From: Bog-473 sp963782415
GTDB lineage: Bacteria > Actinomycetota > Acidimicrobiia > Acidimicrobiales > RAAP-2
Reading direction: 5' to 3'
DNA: 64,000 bases
Assembly: GCA_963782415.1 (NCBI GenBank)
Contig: CAWAJT010000004.1
Location: 806,001-870,000 of the forward strand
Part shown: positions 17,090 through 24,764 of the stretch, in pieces
Position numbering within the stretch: the stretch's first letter is position 1
Layout of the letters: each line of letters starts with the position of its first letter
Position numbers and translations under genes: made by a program
Notes under the pieces: model-generated
The model's input: the letters and a program-made list of their open reading frames with translations, nothing else
The model's database searches: none
Told to the model about the DNA's origin: nothing

Positions 17090-18403
17090 ATGGCGGACGT
17101 GCCCGCACCCGACACTCCGGGCCGGCCACCACCATCGCCACCGCGAACAGGCACGGCGGGAGAGCTGACCGAGCGGGCAGCCGACGCTGATCGCGACCGC
17201 ACAGTGACCCAGCTGCGCGAACACGTCGTCGCGGGTCGGCTGACGCTCGACGAGTTCTCCGAACGGGTCGGCTCGGCACTGCAGGCTCGCACGTTGGGCG
17301 ACCTCGGAGAGGTCATGGTCGACCTGCCCGACCTCCACTCCGCCAGCCAAACCCTCCCGCAGCCGTTGGCATCATCACCCCCGACCAAGAAGACACGACG
17401 CTGGCATGTGGCGGTGATGAGCGGGCACAGCACCAAGGGTCGTTGGCGCATCAACGGAAAGACGAACGCGGTGGCCGTGATGGGTGGCTGCGACCTGGAC
17501 CTGCGACGGGCCGAAATCGAAGGTCCCGAAGTCGAGATCACCGCCGTCGCGTTCTGGGGCGGTATCAACGTCATCGTCCCCGAGGGGTTCGACGTCGAAC
17601 TGCTGGGCTTCTCGTTCATGGGCGGACGAGAGTTGCGACTGCGTGATGTGCCCATCGTGCGTGGCTCGCCGCGCATCATCGTGCGTGGGTTCTCCATCAT
17701 GGGTGGCATCGGCGTCAAGAGCAGGCCGAACCGTGCCCGCAAGCCACGTGCGAGCCGTGGCATCGGAGAGCTCACCGGCCCGCACGTGGGGCCGGAACCC
17801 GGGGATCTGCGTGCGCTCGGGCAGGATGTCCGCCGCCAGCTCGACAGAGGGCGCGATGACGTGCCCCGGGGTGAGGAGCCCGGGCGCCCGGCCGACGGTA
17901 CCGTCACCATCCTGTTCTGCGACATGGTGGATTACGCCGGCATGACGGAGCGCCTGGGCGACCATGCCTCCCGCGATGTGCTGCGCGAGCATCACGGCAT
18001 CGTGCGTGCCGCGGTGGCCCAGCACGGCGGTCGTGAGATCAACGTCCAAGGCGACGGGTTCATGGTCGCCTTCGGAGGGGTGGCTCGAGCGCTCCGCTGC
18101 GCCATCGACATCCAAAGGTCCCTCCATCAGCAGATGCCGCGGAAAGACGGTGAGCGCATTGCCGTCCACATCGGGATCCATACGGGCGATGCCTTCGACG
18201 AGGGTGACGACTACCTCGGACACACCGTCATCGTGGCCAGCCGCCTGGCCGATGCCGCCACTGGTGGCGAGATCCTCGTGTCGTCACTTTCAGAACAGCT
18301 CGTCCTGGGGTCCGGTGAATTCACTTTCGATGGCCATCGGGAGACCCGCCTGAAGGGGATGGAGCGCGCGCAGCCGTCGGCCACACTGACCTGGACCCGC
18401 TGA
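17090..18403 (+). CDS. DUF1707 / LiaF-like / class III nucleotidyl cyclase fusion
   Basis: 437 residues from the ATG at 17090. Residues 30-80 form a DUF1707 (SHOCT-like) module, DADRDRTVTQLREHVVAGRL. Residues 105-210 match the cell-wall-stress LiaF/DUF2154 beta-solenoid, with three glycine-rich FxxMGG-type turns. From 270 on is a class III adenylate/guanylate cyclase with metal aspartates Asp278 (FCDMVDYAG) and Asp322 (VQGDGFMVAF). The base-selecting lysine position is Asn and the transition-state Asn is Ile (VIVASRL), so nucleotide choice and activity are uncertain. No membrane segment is seen, so it is likely cytosolic. Confidence 0.85.
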   Translation: MADVPAPDTPGRPPPSPPRTGTAGELTERAADADRDRTVTQLREHVVAGRLTLDEFSERVGSALQARTLGDLGEVMVDLPDLHSASQTLPQPLASSPPTKKTRRWHVAVMSGHSTKGRWRINGKTNAVAVMGGCDLDLRRAEIEGPEVEITAVAFWGGINVIVPEGFDVELLGFSFMGGRELRLRDVPIVRGSPRIIVRGFSIMGGIGVKSRPNRARKPRASRGIGELTGPHVGPEPGDLRALGQDVRRQLDRGRDDVPRGEEPGRPADGTVTILFCDMVDYAGMTERLGDHASRDVLREHHGIVRAAVAQHGGREINVQGDGFMVAFGGVARALRCAIDIQRSLHQQMPRKDGERIAVHIGIHTGDAFDEGDDYLGHTVIVASRLADAATGGEILVSSLSEQLVLGSGEFTFDGHRETRLKGMERAQPSATLTWTR

Positions 18404-18611
18404 CGCCATCGCCCGGGTTCTCGGCCCGGCCGTGCGGCCCTGGCCATGAAGATGAACGCGGCGTCCCCGCAGTCCCCGAAGGCCCTGGCGGCGATCACGC
18501 TGTGAGGTGTCGGTCGGTTCCGAACCAGGAGACCGTGTGACCGGCTATGCCGGGGTGTTGGTCCCAGTGTTCGTTGCGGGTGCGGGAAGCGCTGCCGTGC
18601 GACTTCCAAGT

Positions 18612-18645
18612 GGTGTTAACGACCACCTCGGTTGGCGTTAACACC
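18612..18645. repeat. Inverted GTTAAC pair, 16-base spacing
   Basis: GGTGTTAAC at 18612-18620 and GTTAACACC at 18637-18645 form a 9-base inverted repeat with exactly 16 bases between them. The two hexamers are 22 bases centre to centre, about two helical turns, as expected for cooperative binding of two dimers. Confidence 0.7.
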
Positions 18646-19118
18646 TAGATGAACAGGGACTTGATCCTACACGAAGCAATTCACCCGGGCGGCGGGGCCG
18701 GCAGCACAGCGGCTCCAAATGGATGAACCGTCGACGTTGGCGCAACCAGGCTTGGAATCGCTCGGCCGAGGACGCGGGTGGGCGGACGAGGCGTGAGCGG
18801 CTGCTCTGAGATCCGCCAGAACGAGTCTCATGGCCCGGGCGGGACCCACCGTCGTGGGCCTTCCCCCGCCCAGGGAGGTAGGCGCTCGTGCCGACCTGGG
18901 AACGAGGAAGGCTGTTGTCGAAGAGGAGACGCGCCGGTTCGGCGCACGGCGTTCCCGGGCGGGCAAGTGGAACGTCCGAGCCTCCACCGTCGAACCGGCC
19001 CGAGAGGGTCGTGGGATCCCAGTTCCATCGGCCTTCCGTCCCAGATGCCGGACGTGCTCCCTCAGACCCGTGTGGACAGCCCCGCCTCCCCATCGAGGTC
19101 CTGACGACGATCCTGACT

Positions 19119-19148
19119 GTTAACCCCTGGCCAGCGCGCCGTTAACAC
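19119..19148. repeat. Second GTTAAC pair, same 16-base spacing
   Basis: GTTAAC at 19119-19124 and 19141-19146 again have exactly 16 intervening bases. The right-hand site continues as GTTAACAC. The identical geometry to the pair at 18612-18645 argues against chance. Confidence 0.68.
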
Positions 19149-19345
19149 TCCTGACGAGTGCAGAGTCGACCTCCTTGCGAGTCGCTGCGCGAATGAGCGA
19201 GGGATAATTGCTGTCCGGGCGGGGGAGGACGAGGCTCGATACGGTCACAAGACGTAGCCTCGTCCCTCGAGGGAGCGCACTTGCCAGCGGCGGAACACCC
19301 GGTCCGGTCCGGGAACCACCGGGCTGCCACCGTTTTGCGCCCCGC

Positions 19346-19373
19346 GTTGTAAACACCCAGGGTTACTGTTAAC
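19346..19373. repeat. GTAAAC/GTTAAC sites abutting the RHH gene start
   Basis: GTTGTAAACACC begins at 19346 and GTTAAC lies at 19368-19373, only five bases before the ATG at 19379. A protein bound here would cover the ribosome binding and start region, which fits autoregulation. Confidence 0.6.
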
Positions 19374-19378
19374 GGGCT

Positions 19379-19840
19379 ATGGCAACGTCCAAGTCCACTG
19401 TGGTTGGGATCCGCCTCGATCATGACCGCCGCGCCTGGGTGGAGGCGGAGGCGGCGCGGCTGGGCGTGTCCATCCGTGGGCTCTTCGAAGGGATGATCGA
19501 CGAGGCCCGGGCAGGCGAGCAAGCCGACGCCTCGCGCGCCATTGCCGAACTCGGTTCATCGGTTCCCACATCGGTCGCAACGGGGGGCAGCGTCAGTTCG
19601 GCGGCGGCGCCCACCGCAACCGCCTCGGGAGATCCAGAAGCTCAGAGTGGTGTTAACAGCGCATCGACTTCTGCGGGGACTTCGTCCCGATGGCCAGATC
19701 TCGGAGCAGCGACCGCCGTGCCGGGCGGGCTCATCCGCGAGGCGTTGTCTCTGACAGCCAGCCTCATCGAGTTGGGCGGGCGATCCGCGACGCGACGCCT
19801 CGAGAGTTGCGTGTTAACGCGTTCCGTGATTAAGCGGTAG
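19379..19840 (+). CDS. Ribbon-helix-helix DNA-binding protein
   Basis: 153 residues. The first 45 (STVVGIRLDHDRRAWVEAEA, then LGVSIRGLFEGMIDEARAG) have the strand-helix-helix pattern of Arc/CopG-type regulators, with the STVVGIRLD strand as the presumed DNA reader. The middle is a low-complexity Ala/Ser/Thr linker. The C-terminus has a helix (GGLIREALSLTASLIELGG) that may form dimers or contact a partner. No typical Shine-Dalgarno is visible. Nine GTTAAC or GTAAAC motifs lie before, within and after the gene, so it is the natural candidate to bind them. Family known, role unknown. Confidence 0.65.
   Translation: MATSKSTVVGIRLDHDRRAWVEAEAARLGVSIRGLFEGMIDEARAGEQADASRAIAELGSSVPTSVATGGSVSSAAAPTATASGDPEAQSGVNSASTSAGTSSRWPDLGAATAVPGGLIREALSLTASLIELGGRSATRRLESCVLTRSVIKR
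19652..19657. repeat. GTTAAC site inside the RHH gene
   Basis: GTGGTGTTAACAGC within the coding sequence carries the same core (GTGTTAAC) as the upstream sites. Confidence 0.5.
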
Positions 19841-19850
19841 GTGTAAACAC
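19811..19850. repeat. GTGTTAAC and GTGTAAACAC at the end of the RHH gene
   Basis: GTGTTAACGC at 19811-19820 lies in the last codons and GTGTAAACAC at 19841-19850 starts right after the stop. The second is a near-perfect GTGT-WW-ACAC palindrome. Confidence 0.58.
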
Positions 19851-19905
19851 CACTCCTTCTCGGCGACGCACGACGTTGAACCTCTGGCGGTGATTCATTG
19901 GGAAT

Positions 19906-19921
19906 TGTTTCACGAGGAACA
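19906..19921. promoter_or_regulatory. parS-like centromere site
   Basis: TGTTTCACGAGGAACA differs from TGTTTCACGTGGAACA, a common form of the bacterial parS palindrome, at one central base, and from TGTTTCACGTGAAACA at two. ParB binds such sites for chromosome or plasmid segregation. The central mismatch breaks the symmetry, so binding is uncertain. It lies 66 bases after the RHH gene. Confidence 0.45.
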
Positions 19922-20120
19922 CCGGTCGCAGTAATCGCGTGCGAAGTCGGAGGATGCGCAGAGCGCACTCGATGGTCGCTCAGAGAGCTTCGTCACGATC
20001 CGGGTGCGCCACACCTCGAGAGGCGCCCACTCTGCCGACGACACGGCTCCCTGCGCATCCGATGTACTGACCCCTCCATCGACAGGTCCGAAGGCGGACA
20101 CAACGCAAGGGGTTCTTCAT

Positions 20121-20150
20121 GTCCATCGGTCGTCGTGTCCATCGGTCGTC
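20121..20150. repeat. Two-copy 16-base tandem repeat
   Basis: GTCCATCGGTCGTC occurs at 20121-20134 and again at 20137-20150, a period of 16 bases. Probably a local slippage duplication. Confidence 0.6.
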
Positions 20151-21291
20151 GCGAGCAAATGTGGCCGGACGGTCGCTCGCACGCGGCACGCGGAGGCGCC
20201 TCCGATGCGTCGTTGTTTTCTGCGCGCACCGCCGGACACGGTGGAGAGGTCTTCTTGGCTGCGTCGTGCGACGGTCAAGGTACTCACTCGTCGCCCGGGG
20301 GGTTCTGTTCGAGCACACCTCCGGGCATCTCGACGGGTGGGTCCGACGGATGAGGTCTTTCCGAAGATCCTGTCGACGAGGACGTCGCCTGGCGGGCGTC
20401 AGGTGGCCGAGAACCTCCTCGCCCCCGGGCTCGGTGGAAACGAGCACGTCAGCGAGCCGGAATCCCCACATGGGCGGTGAACGCAGGCGCCGATTCTCGA
20501 GCCACTCGGGCAAGCGGTTGGCAACGGGCCAGGAGTTGGCCCCTAGCGCAACTGGGTCAAGGATGCGCGGATACCTCCACCGAGCCGCCGTTCGCGGGGT
20601 CCGCCGCTCGCATCGACGGGGCTTCCGGCCGACCTCTGACCCTCCGAGGGATCTTGGGGAAGATCCGGCCCTGACGGCATGAAGCCTCGCGCGACGCGAG
20701 CAATCTGAGTCCAGCACCCGCGGCGCCTCGTGCCCGCGCCCCACGCTCCGCCCTGCGCACCCTGCGGCCGTCCTGCGCCGCCCAGACCCACAGCCGGGAC
20801 GTCGCAGCAGGTTGTGAACAGGACCCGCAGTCTCGAGCGTGTTCGGCGACATGGCCCGTTCGTCCGGGCCTGCGCCGCTCGCCACACCGACCCCTCGAGC
20901 CCACCCGCCTCTCCTGCCGACCAGCTCCCGCGGCGGGCCGCTCGCTCCCGCTCGCGACGGGCGCTGGGGACGCCCTGAGGGACCCGCAGGAAGCCGTGAG
21001 GTTCCGTGACCAAGGAACCGAAAGTGTCGTCGACCACGTCACCTGACGCAGCCGTGTCGGTCGGACCGGAAGGGGAGGGATCAGAGTGACGGGTGGTAGC
21101 GACACCGCCCTGGTGCCGGATTTCCGAGTACTGGCGCGGCAGGCTTCGGGCCGCGCCCAGCATCGGGCGGAAGAAGGGGATCGCGCCCTCTGACCTGGGG
21201 GTTCGACTTGTTTCTCAGTCGGGCGGGGCGATCGTCTCCCCCCGGATCCGGCTTGGGGCGCAGGGCGGGGCGTGTCCTATGATGTCGGCTC

Positions 21292-21310
21292 ATCTGACGC
21301 GCCGTCAGAT
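21292..21310. promoter_or_regulatory. Palindromic operator ATCTGACG-CGC-CGTCAGAT
   Basis: Perfect 8-base arms around a 3-base centre, 28 bases before the first acyl-CoA dehydrogenase start. The core matches the palindrome at 17036-17052. Confidence 0.68.
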
Positions 21311-21338
21311 CATTTCGCCCGGCACGTGGAGGCAGCGG

Positions 21339-22517
21339 ATGGAATTTGAATTCTCGCCTGAGCAACTGGCCTTCGTGAAGGAGGTCGAGACCTTCCTCGA
21401 CGCCAACAACGACCCCGACGTCTTCGACGTGACCCGGGAGAACATGGCCCAGATCGTCGACACGCCCAAACGTCGGGCATTCATGAAGTCGATGGGGGAG
21501 CGCGGCTGGCTCGGCATGACCTGGCCCAAGGAATACGGGGGGTCAGAAGGTGAGGGTGTCTATGAGTACCTGCTCAACGAACAGCTCGCCGGGCGAGGCG
21601 GACCGCAGATTGGAAAAGGCGTCGGCATCGTCGGCAAGACGATCATTCGGCACGGCAACGAGCGGCTGAAGGCCGAATTCCTGCCCAAGATCCTGCGCAA
21701 CGAGGTCGAGTTTGCCGTCGGCTATTCCGAGCCCAACGCCGGCTCCGATGCCGCGTCCATGCAACTCAAGGCCACGCGCGACGACGGGGGTTGGATCCTG
21801 AACGGGCAGAAGACGTGGACGACCTCGGCCCATTTCGCCGAGTGGTACTGGGTCGGCGGGCGCACGGACCCCGAGTCCAAGCATGCCGGCATCACCCTCT
21901 TCCTGGTCCCGATCGATCAGCCCGGCATCACCGTCAACGCCATTTGGACCATGGGCGACGAACGCACGAACGAGGTCTTTCTCAACGACGTCTTCGTCCC
22001 GGACGACTATGTGGTCGGTGAGGTAGGGCGGGGCTTTCAGTACATCTCGGAAGCGCTCGACCTCGAGCGGTTCACGATGTTCACGCTGTCACCGATCGCG
22101 CAGCGTTTCGAGCTTCTCGTCGAATACGTGAAGACGACCGTGCGCGACGGCAAGCCGTTGAAGGACGATCCGACTGTCCGCCAACGCCTGGCCCAGCTCG
22201 CAACACAGCTCGAGGTGGCACGTGTCCTGGGCCTCAAGTTCGTGTTCGAGTCATCAAAGGGCGGAGCGGCACCGACGGCGGAGGCCTCGGAGTACAAGCT
22301 CTATGCCACGGAGCTCTCGAAGCGCCTCGCCAACGCGTCCATGGACATCGCCGGTCCGGGCTCGCAGCTGCGAGTCAAGACGGAGGGTGCGCCGATGAAC
22401 GGTCGAGCGGAATCGACGTACCGGTACACGGTGATCGACACCATCGGAGGTGGTGCATCGGAGATCCAGAAGAACATCATCGCCCGCCGCAAACTCGGCC
22501 TCCCGAAGAACTTCTGA
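21339..22517 (+). CDS. Acyl-CoA dehydrogenase (FadE), catalytic type
   Basis: 392 residues from the ATG at 21339 behind GTGGAGG. Flavin-binding motifs are GYSEPNAGSDAASM and WILNGQKTWTTSAHFAEW. The C-terminal TIGGGASEIQKNIIARRKLG is the usual region around the FAD and acyl site. It introduces a trans-2 double bond in an acyl-CoA and passes electrons to ETF. It is the first gene of a tight five-gene operon with a second FadE of a different type, which resembles the paired FadE heterotetramers used on steroid side chains in actinobacteria. Confidence 0.93.
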   Translation: MEFEFSPEQLAFVKEVETFLDANNDPDVFDVTRENMAQIVDTPKRRAFMKSMGERGWLGMTWPKEYGGSEGEGVYEYLLNEQLAGRGGPQIGKGVGIVGKTIIRHGNERLKAEFLPKILRNEVEFAVGYSEPNAGSDAASMQLKATRDDGGWILNGQKTWTTSAHFAEWYWVGGRTDPESKHAGITLFLVPIDQPGITVNAIWTMGDERTNEVFLNDVFVPDDYVVGEVGRGFQYISEALDLERFTMFTLSPIAQRFELLVEYVKTTVRDGKPLKDDPTVRQRLAQLATQLEVARVLGLKFVFESSKGGAAPTAEASEYKLYATELSKRLANASMDIAGPGSQLRVKTEGAPMNGRAESTYRYTVIDTIGGGASEIQKNIIARRKLGLPKNF

Positions 22518-23696
22518 GTGACAGATCACGCCCACCCGCCGGGGTTCCTCGCCGGTGTCACCGTCCTCGACCTCTCCAGCGTCGGTCCGGCGTCGCGCTG
22601 CACGCGACTCTTGGCCGACTACGGCGCGTCGGTCGTCAAGGTCGGTCCGGTTCCAAGTGCCGATGCGGTGCACATTGAGCCCCAATTCTTTGCCTACAGC
22701 GCGCACCGAGGTATGCGGCGCGTGCGAATTGATCTCAAGGACGACGGTGGCCGTGAGGCCTTCTTGTCGTTGGCGGCCGCGGCCGACGTCGTCATCGAGA
22801 GCTTCCGCCCCGGCGTGGCGGCGCGCCTGGGGATCGGGTACGACGCCGTGGCAACGCGCAACCCGGCCATCATCTACTGTTCGACCAGCGGCTACGGGCA
22901 GGACGGTCCGCACGCGCAGTGGGCTGGTCACGACATCGACTACCTGGCTGTCGGTGGGTACCTCGCCATGAGCACACCCGTGGGGGACGGCACGCCGCCG
23001 CTGCCCGGCGCAACCGTGGCCGATGCAGCGGCCGGCGGCATGCACGCTGCGCTCGCCATCACGAGCGCGCTCGCCGGCCGGGCGGCGTCTGGTCGGGGCA
23101 CGTACCTCGACGTCTCGGTGGCCGAAGGGGTCTTGTGGTTGACGTCGTTGGCGATCGACGAACAGCTCGCGACGGGCGCCCCCATCGGTCCCGGCCACGA
23201 TGTCCTCTCGGGCCGCTATGCCTGCTATGCGACCTACGGATGCGCCGACGGCAAGTCGGTCGCCGTCGGCGCTATCGAAGGCAAGTTCTTCGCCAACCTT
23301 TGTCGAGCGCTCGGGTGTCCCGAGCACGCCGATGCGCAGTATGACGACGACGCGCAACCCGCGATCCGGAAGGCACTGACCGACGCGTTCGCGTCTCGGA
23401 CGCGCGACGACTGGGTGGCGGTGTTGGCCGGAACGGACACCTGCGTGGCGCCGGTGCTCCAGGTGTCCGAAGTGGCGGCAGATCCTCACTTCGTGGCGCG
23501 AGGTGTCGTGACGACGGCGACACACCCGACAAAGGGAGCGTTCCGACAGCTGGTGCCGCTGCTCGCCGGCATGGATCGCTGCGCGGCGAACGACATTCCA
23601 GACGGGACCGACACCGACACCGAACAACTCTTGAAGGAGGCCGGCGTGGACGACGAGACGGTGGCTGCGTGGGTGGCCGAGGGGGCGGTGGCGTGA
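22518..23696 (+). CDS. Class III CoA-transferase (CaiB/BaiF, racemase-like)
   Basis: 392 residues starting at a GTG directly after the previous stop. The family motifs VTVLDLSSVGPASRCTRLLADYG (quoted in part), ESFRPGVAARLGIGYD and the Asp in WAGHDIDYLAVGG are present. Members either move CoA between acids or epimerise 2-methylacyl-CoAs (AMACR type). In this beta-oxidation operon a racemase role on a branched acyl-CoA is plausible but not proven. Confidence 0.9.
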   Translation: MTDHAHPPGFLAGVTVLDLSSVGPASRCTRLLADYGASVVKVGPVPSADAVHIEPQFFAYSAHRGMRRVRIDLKDDGGREAFLSLAAAADVVIESFRPGVAARLGIGYDAVATRNPAIIYCSTSGYGQDGPHAQWAGHDIDYLAVGGYLAMSTPVGDGTPPLPGATVADAAAGGMHAALAITSALAGRAASGRGTYLDVSVAEGVLWLTSLAIDEQLATGAPIGPGHDVLSGRYACYATYGCADGKSVAVGAIEGKFFANLCRALGCPEHADAQYDDDAQPAIRKALTDAFASRTRDDWVAVLAGTDTCVAPVLQVSEVAADPHFVARGVVTTATHPTKGAFRQLVPLLAGMDRCAANDIPDGTDTDTEQLLKEAGVDDETVAAWVAEGAVA

Positions 23697-24223
23697 GCAC
23701 GACGGCTGAGTCTGACGCCCTGGAACGGGCGCGGGCGCTCGTCGGCGTCGAGCAGTATCACGAGGTCGGGGAGTTCCCCGTCGAGCGCGGCTACGTATGG
23801 ACATCGTGCGCGTCGGTCGAGAACGGCAATCCGCTCTTCTGGGACGTCGAGGTCTCCGACGCGCTCACTTCGGGTCCGATTGCGCCGCCGTCCATGGTGT
23901 CGGTCTGGTTCCGACCGCACCACTGGGCACCCGGGCGCACCGAGCAGGCACTGCCGCTCCAAGTGCACTTCGACCTGAAGGAGCTCTTCGATCTTCCTGA
24001 GGCGGTCATGACCGACAACACGATCGAGTTCCACGCGCCGGTGCGCATGGGCGATGTGCTCCGGACTCATCAAGTGCTCCGCTCCGTCAGCGACGAGAAG
24101 ACGACCAAGCTCGGGACGGGCCGCTTCTGGGTCATTGACGTGGTGTACCAGAACCAGGATGGCGATCTGGTGGCCGTGGAGTCCTATACCGGGTTCGGTT
24201 ACAAGCGTGGGGGCGCGTCGTGA
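23693..24223 (+). CDS. MaoC-like hydratase, N-terminal domain type
   Basis: 176 residues with a GTG start that overlaps the previous stop (GTGA). Hotdog-fold features match MaoC_dehydrat_N: LFWDVEVSDALTSGPIAPPSM, then IEFHAPVRMGDVLRTHQVL. It lacks the catalytic D-x4-H hydratase motif, so it is probably the structural or substrate-binding half of a heteromer with the next gene, as in ChsH-type enoyl-CoA hydratases. Confidence 0.82.
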   Translation: MSTTAESDALERARALVGVEQYHEVGEFPVERGYVWTSCASVENGNPLFWDVEVSDALTSGPIAPPSMVSVWFRPHHWAPGRTEQALPLQVHFDLKELFDLPEAVMTDNTIEFHAPVRMGDVLRTHQVLRSVSDEKTTKLGTGRFWVIDVVYQNQDGDLVAVESYTGFGYKRGGAS

Positions 24224-24719
24224 GCGTCACCGTGACTCCGCGTCTGCTCCTGGGCGATGTCGCGGTCGGCGATGCGCTCCCCGTCCTCGACTACGAGGTG
24301 AGCGCGACGACGGTGGTCCTCGGCGCCCTGGCCACTCGTGACTGGCGGCCGATGCATCACGACAAGGACTTCGCCGTGAACCGCAACGGGACCAAGGACA
24401 TCTTCTTGAACACCCCCAACCAGGCCGCCTGGTTCGAACGCTACCTGACGGACTGGACCGGTCCGCACGGCAGGCTCGGCCGCGTCACCTTCCGCATGTT
24501 GGGCTCCGTGTTCCCGGGCGACACGATGTCGCTCCGCGGCGTGGTCGAATCGACCGGCGTCGACGACGTTGGTTGCGGCTTCGTCACCGTCGCGGTCACC
24601 CTGGGCGTCGACGGCGACACAAAGACCACGTGCGTGGCCCGCATCGCTCTGCCCCGTTCCGCCGATGACAACCCCTGGGCCCGGGCGGGGACCGGTGGCG
24701 CCCCTCACCCCCAGCATGA
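24220..24719 (+). CDS. MaoC-like enoyl-CoA hydratase (one-base deletion near the end)
   Basis: About 165 residues. The start overlaps the previous stop (GTGA). The catalytic-type segment is LATRDWRPMHHDKDFAVNRN. The open frame runs on to 24966 over the next gene, but restoring one G in the run at 24687-24690 gives NPWARAGDRWRPSPPA and a TGA at 24717-24719. That ending (NPW then a GDxWxP-like tail) fits actinobacterial MaoC proteins. It likely pairs with the preceding protein to hydrate enoyl-CoAs. Confidence 0.82.
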
Positions 24720-24764
24720 CGATCACCCCATTGCCTGCAGCCCCCAACACGAAAGAGAGACCTT

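Larger units (their letters stand above)
18404..19378. other. Gene-poor stretch with GTTAAC repeats
   Basis: 975 bases with no ORF resembling a known protein on either strand. Two pairs of GTTAAC sites and one isolated site near the next gene are listed separately. A single DnaA-box-like TGTGGACAG lies at 19071-19079 but no cluster is present. Confidence 0.6.
19841..21338. other. 1.5 kb without a recognisable gene
   Basis: Both strands hold ORFs, the longest on the minus strand at 19980-20885, but none shows a protein family or a consistent start with ribosome binding site. The minus-strand reading near 20400-20600 (LPEWLENRRLRSPPMWGF) could be a relic. A two-copy tandem repeat and a parS-like site are annotated within it. 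Confidence 0.5.

Noticed and set aside
18612..19850. GTTAAC motifs as integron attC core sites (GTTRRRY)
   Set aside because: The third R would be C, no RYYYAAC partner boxes or cassettes are present and no integrase is seen.
19980..20885. 301-codon minus-strand ORF
   Set aside because: No family signs, Arg/Pro-rich shadow-like composition and no ribosome binding site.
18404..21338. Possible chromosomal oriC
   Set aside because: Only one DnaA-box-like sequence was noticed (19071-19079), with no dnaA or dnaN nearby and no A/T-rich unwinding region.
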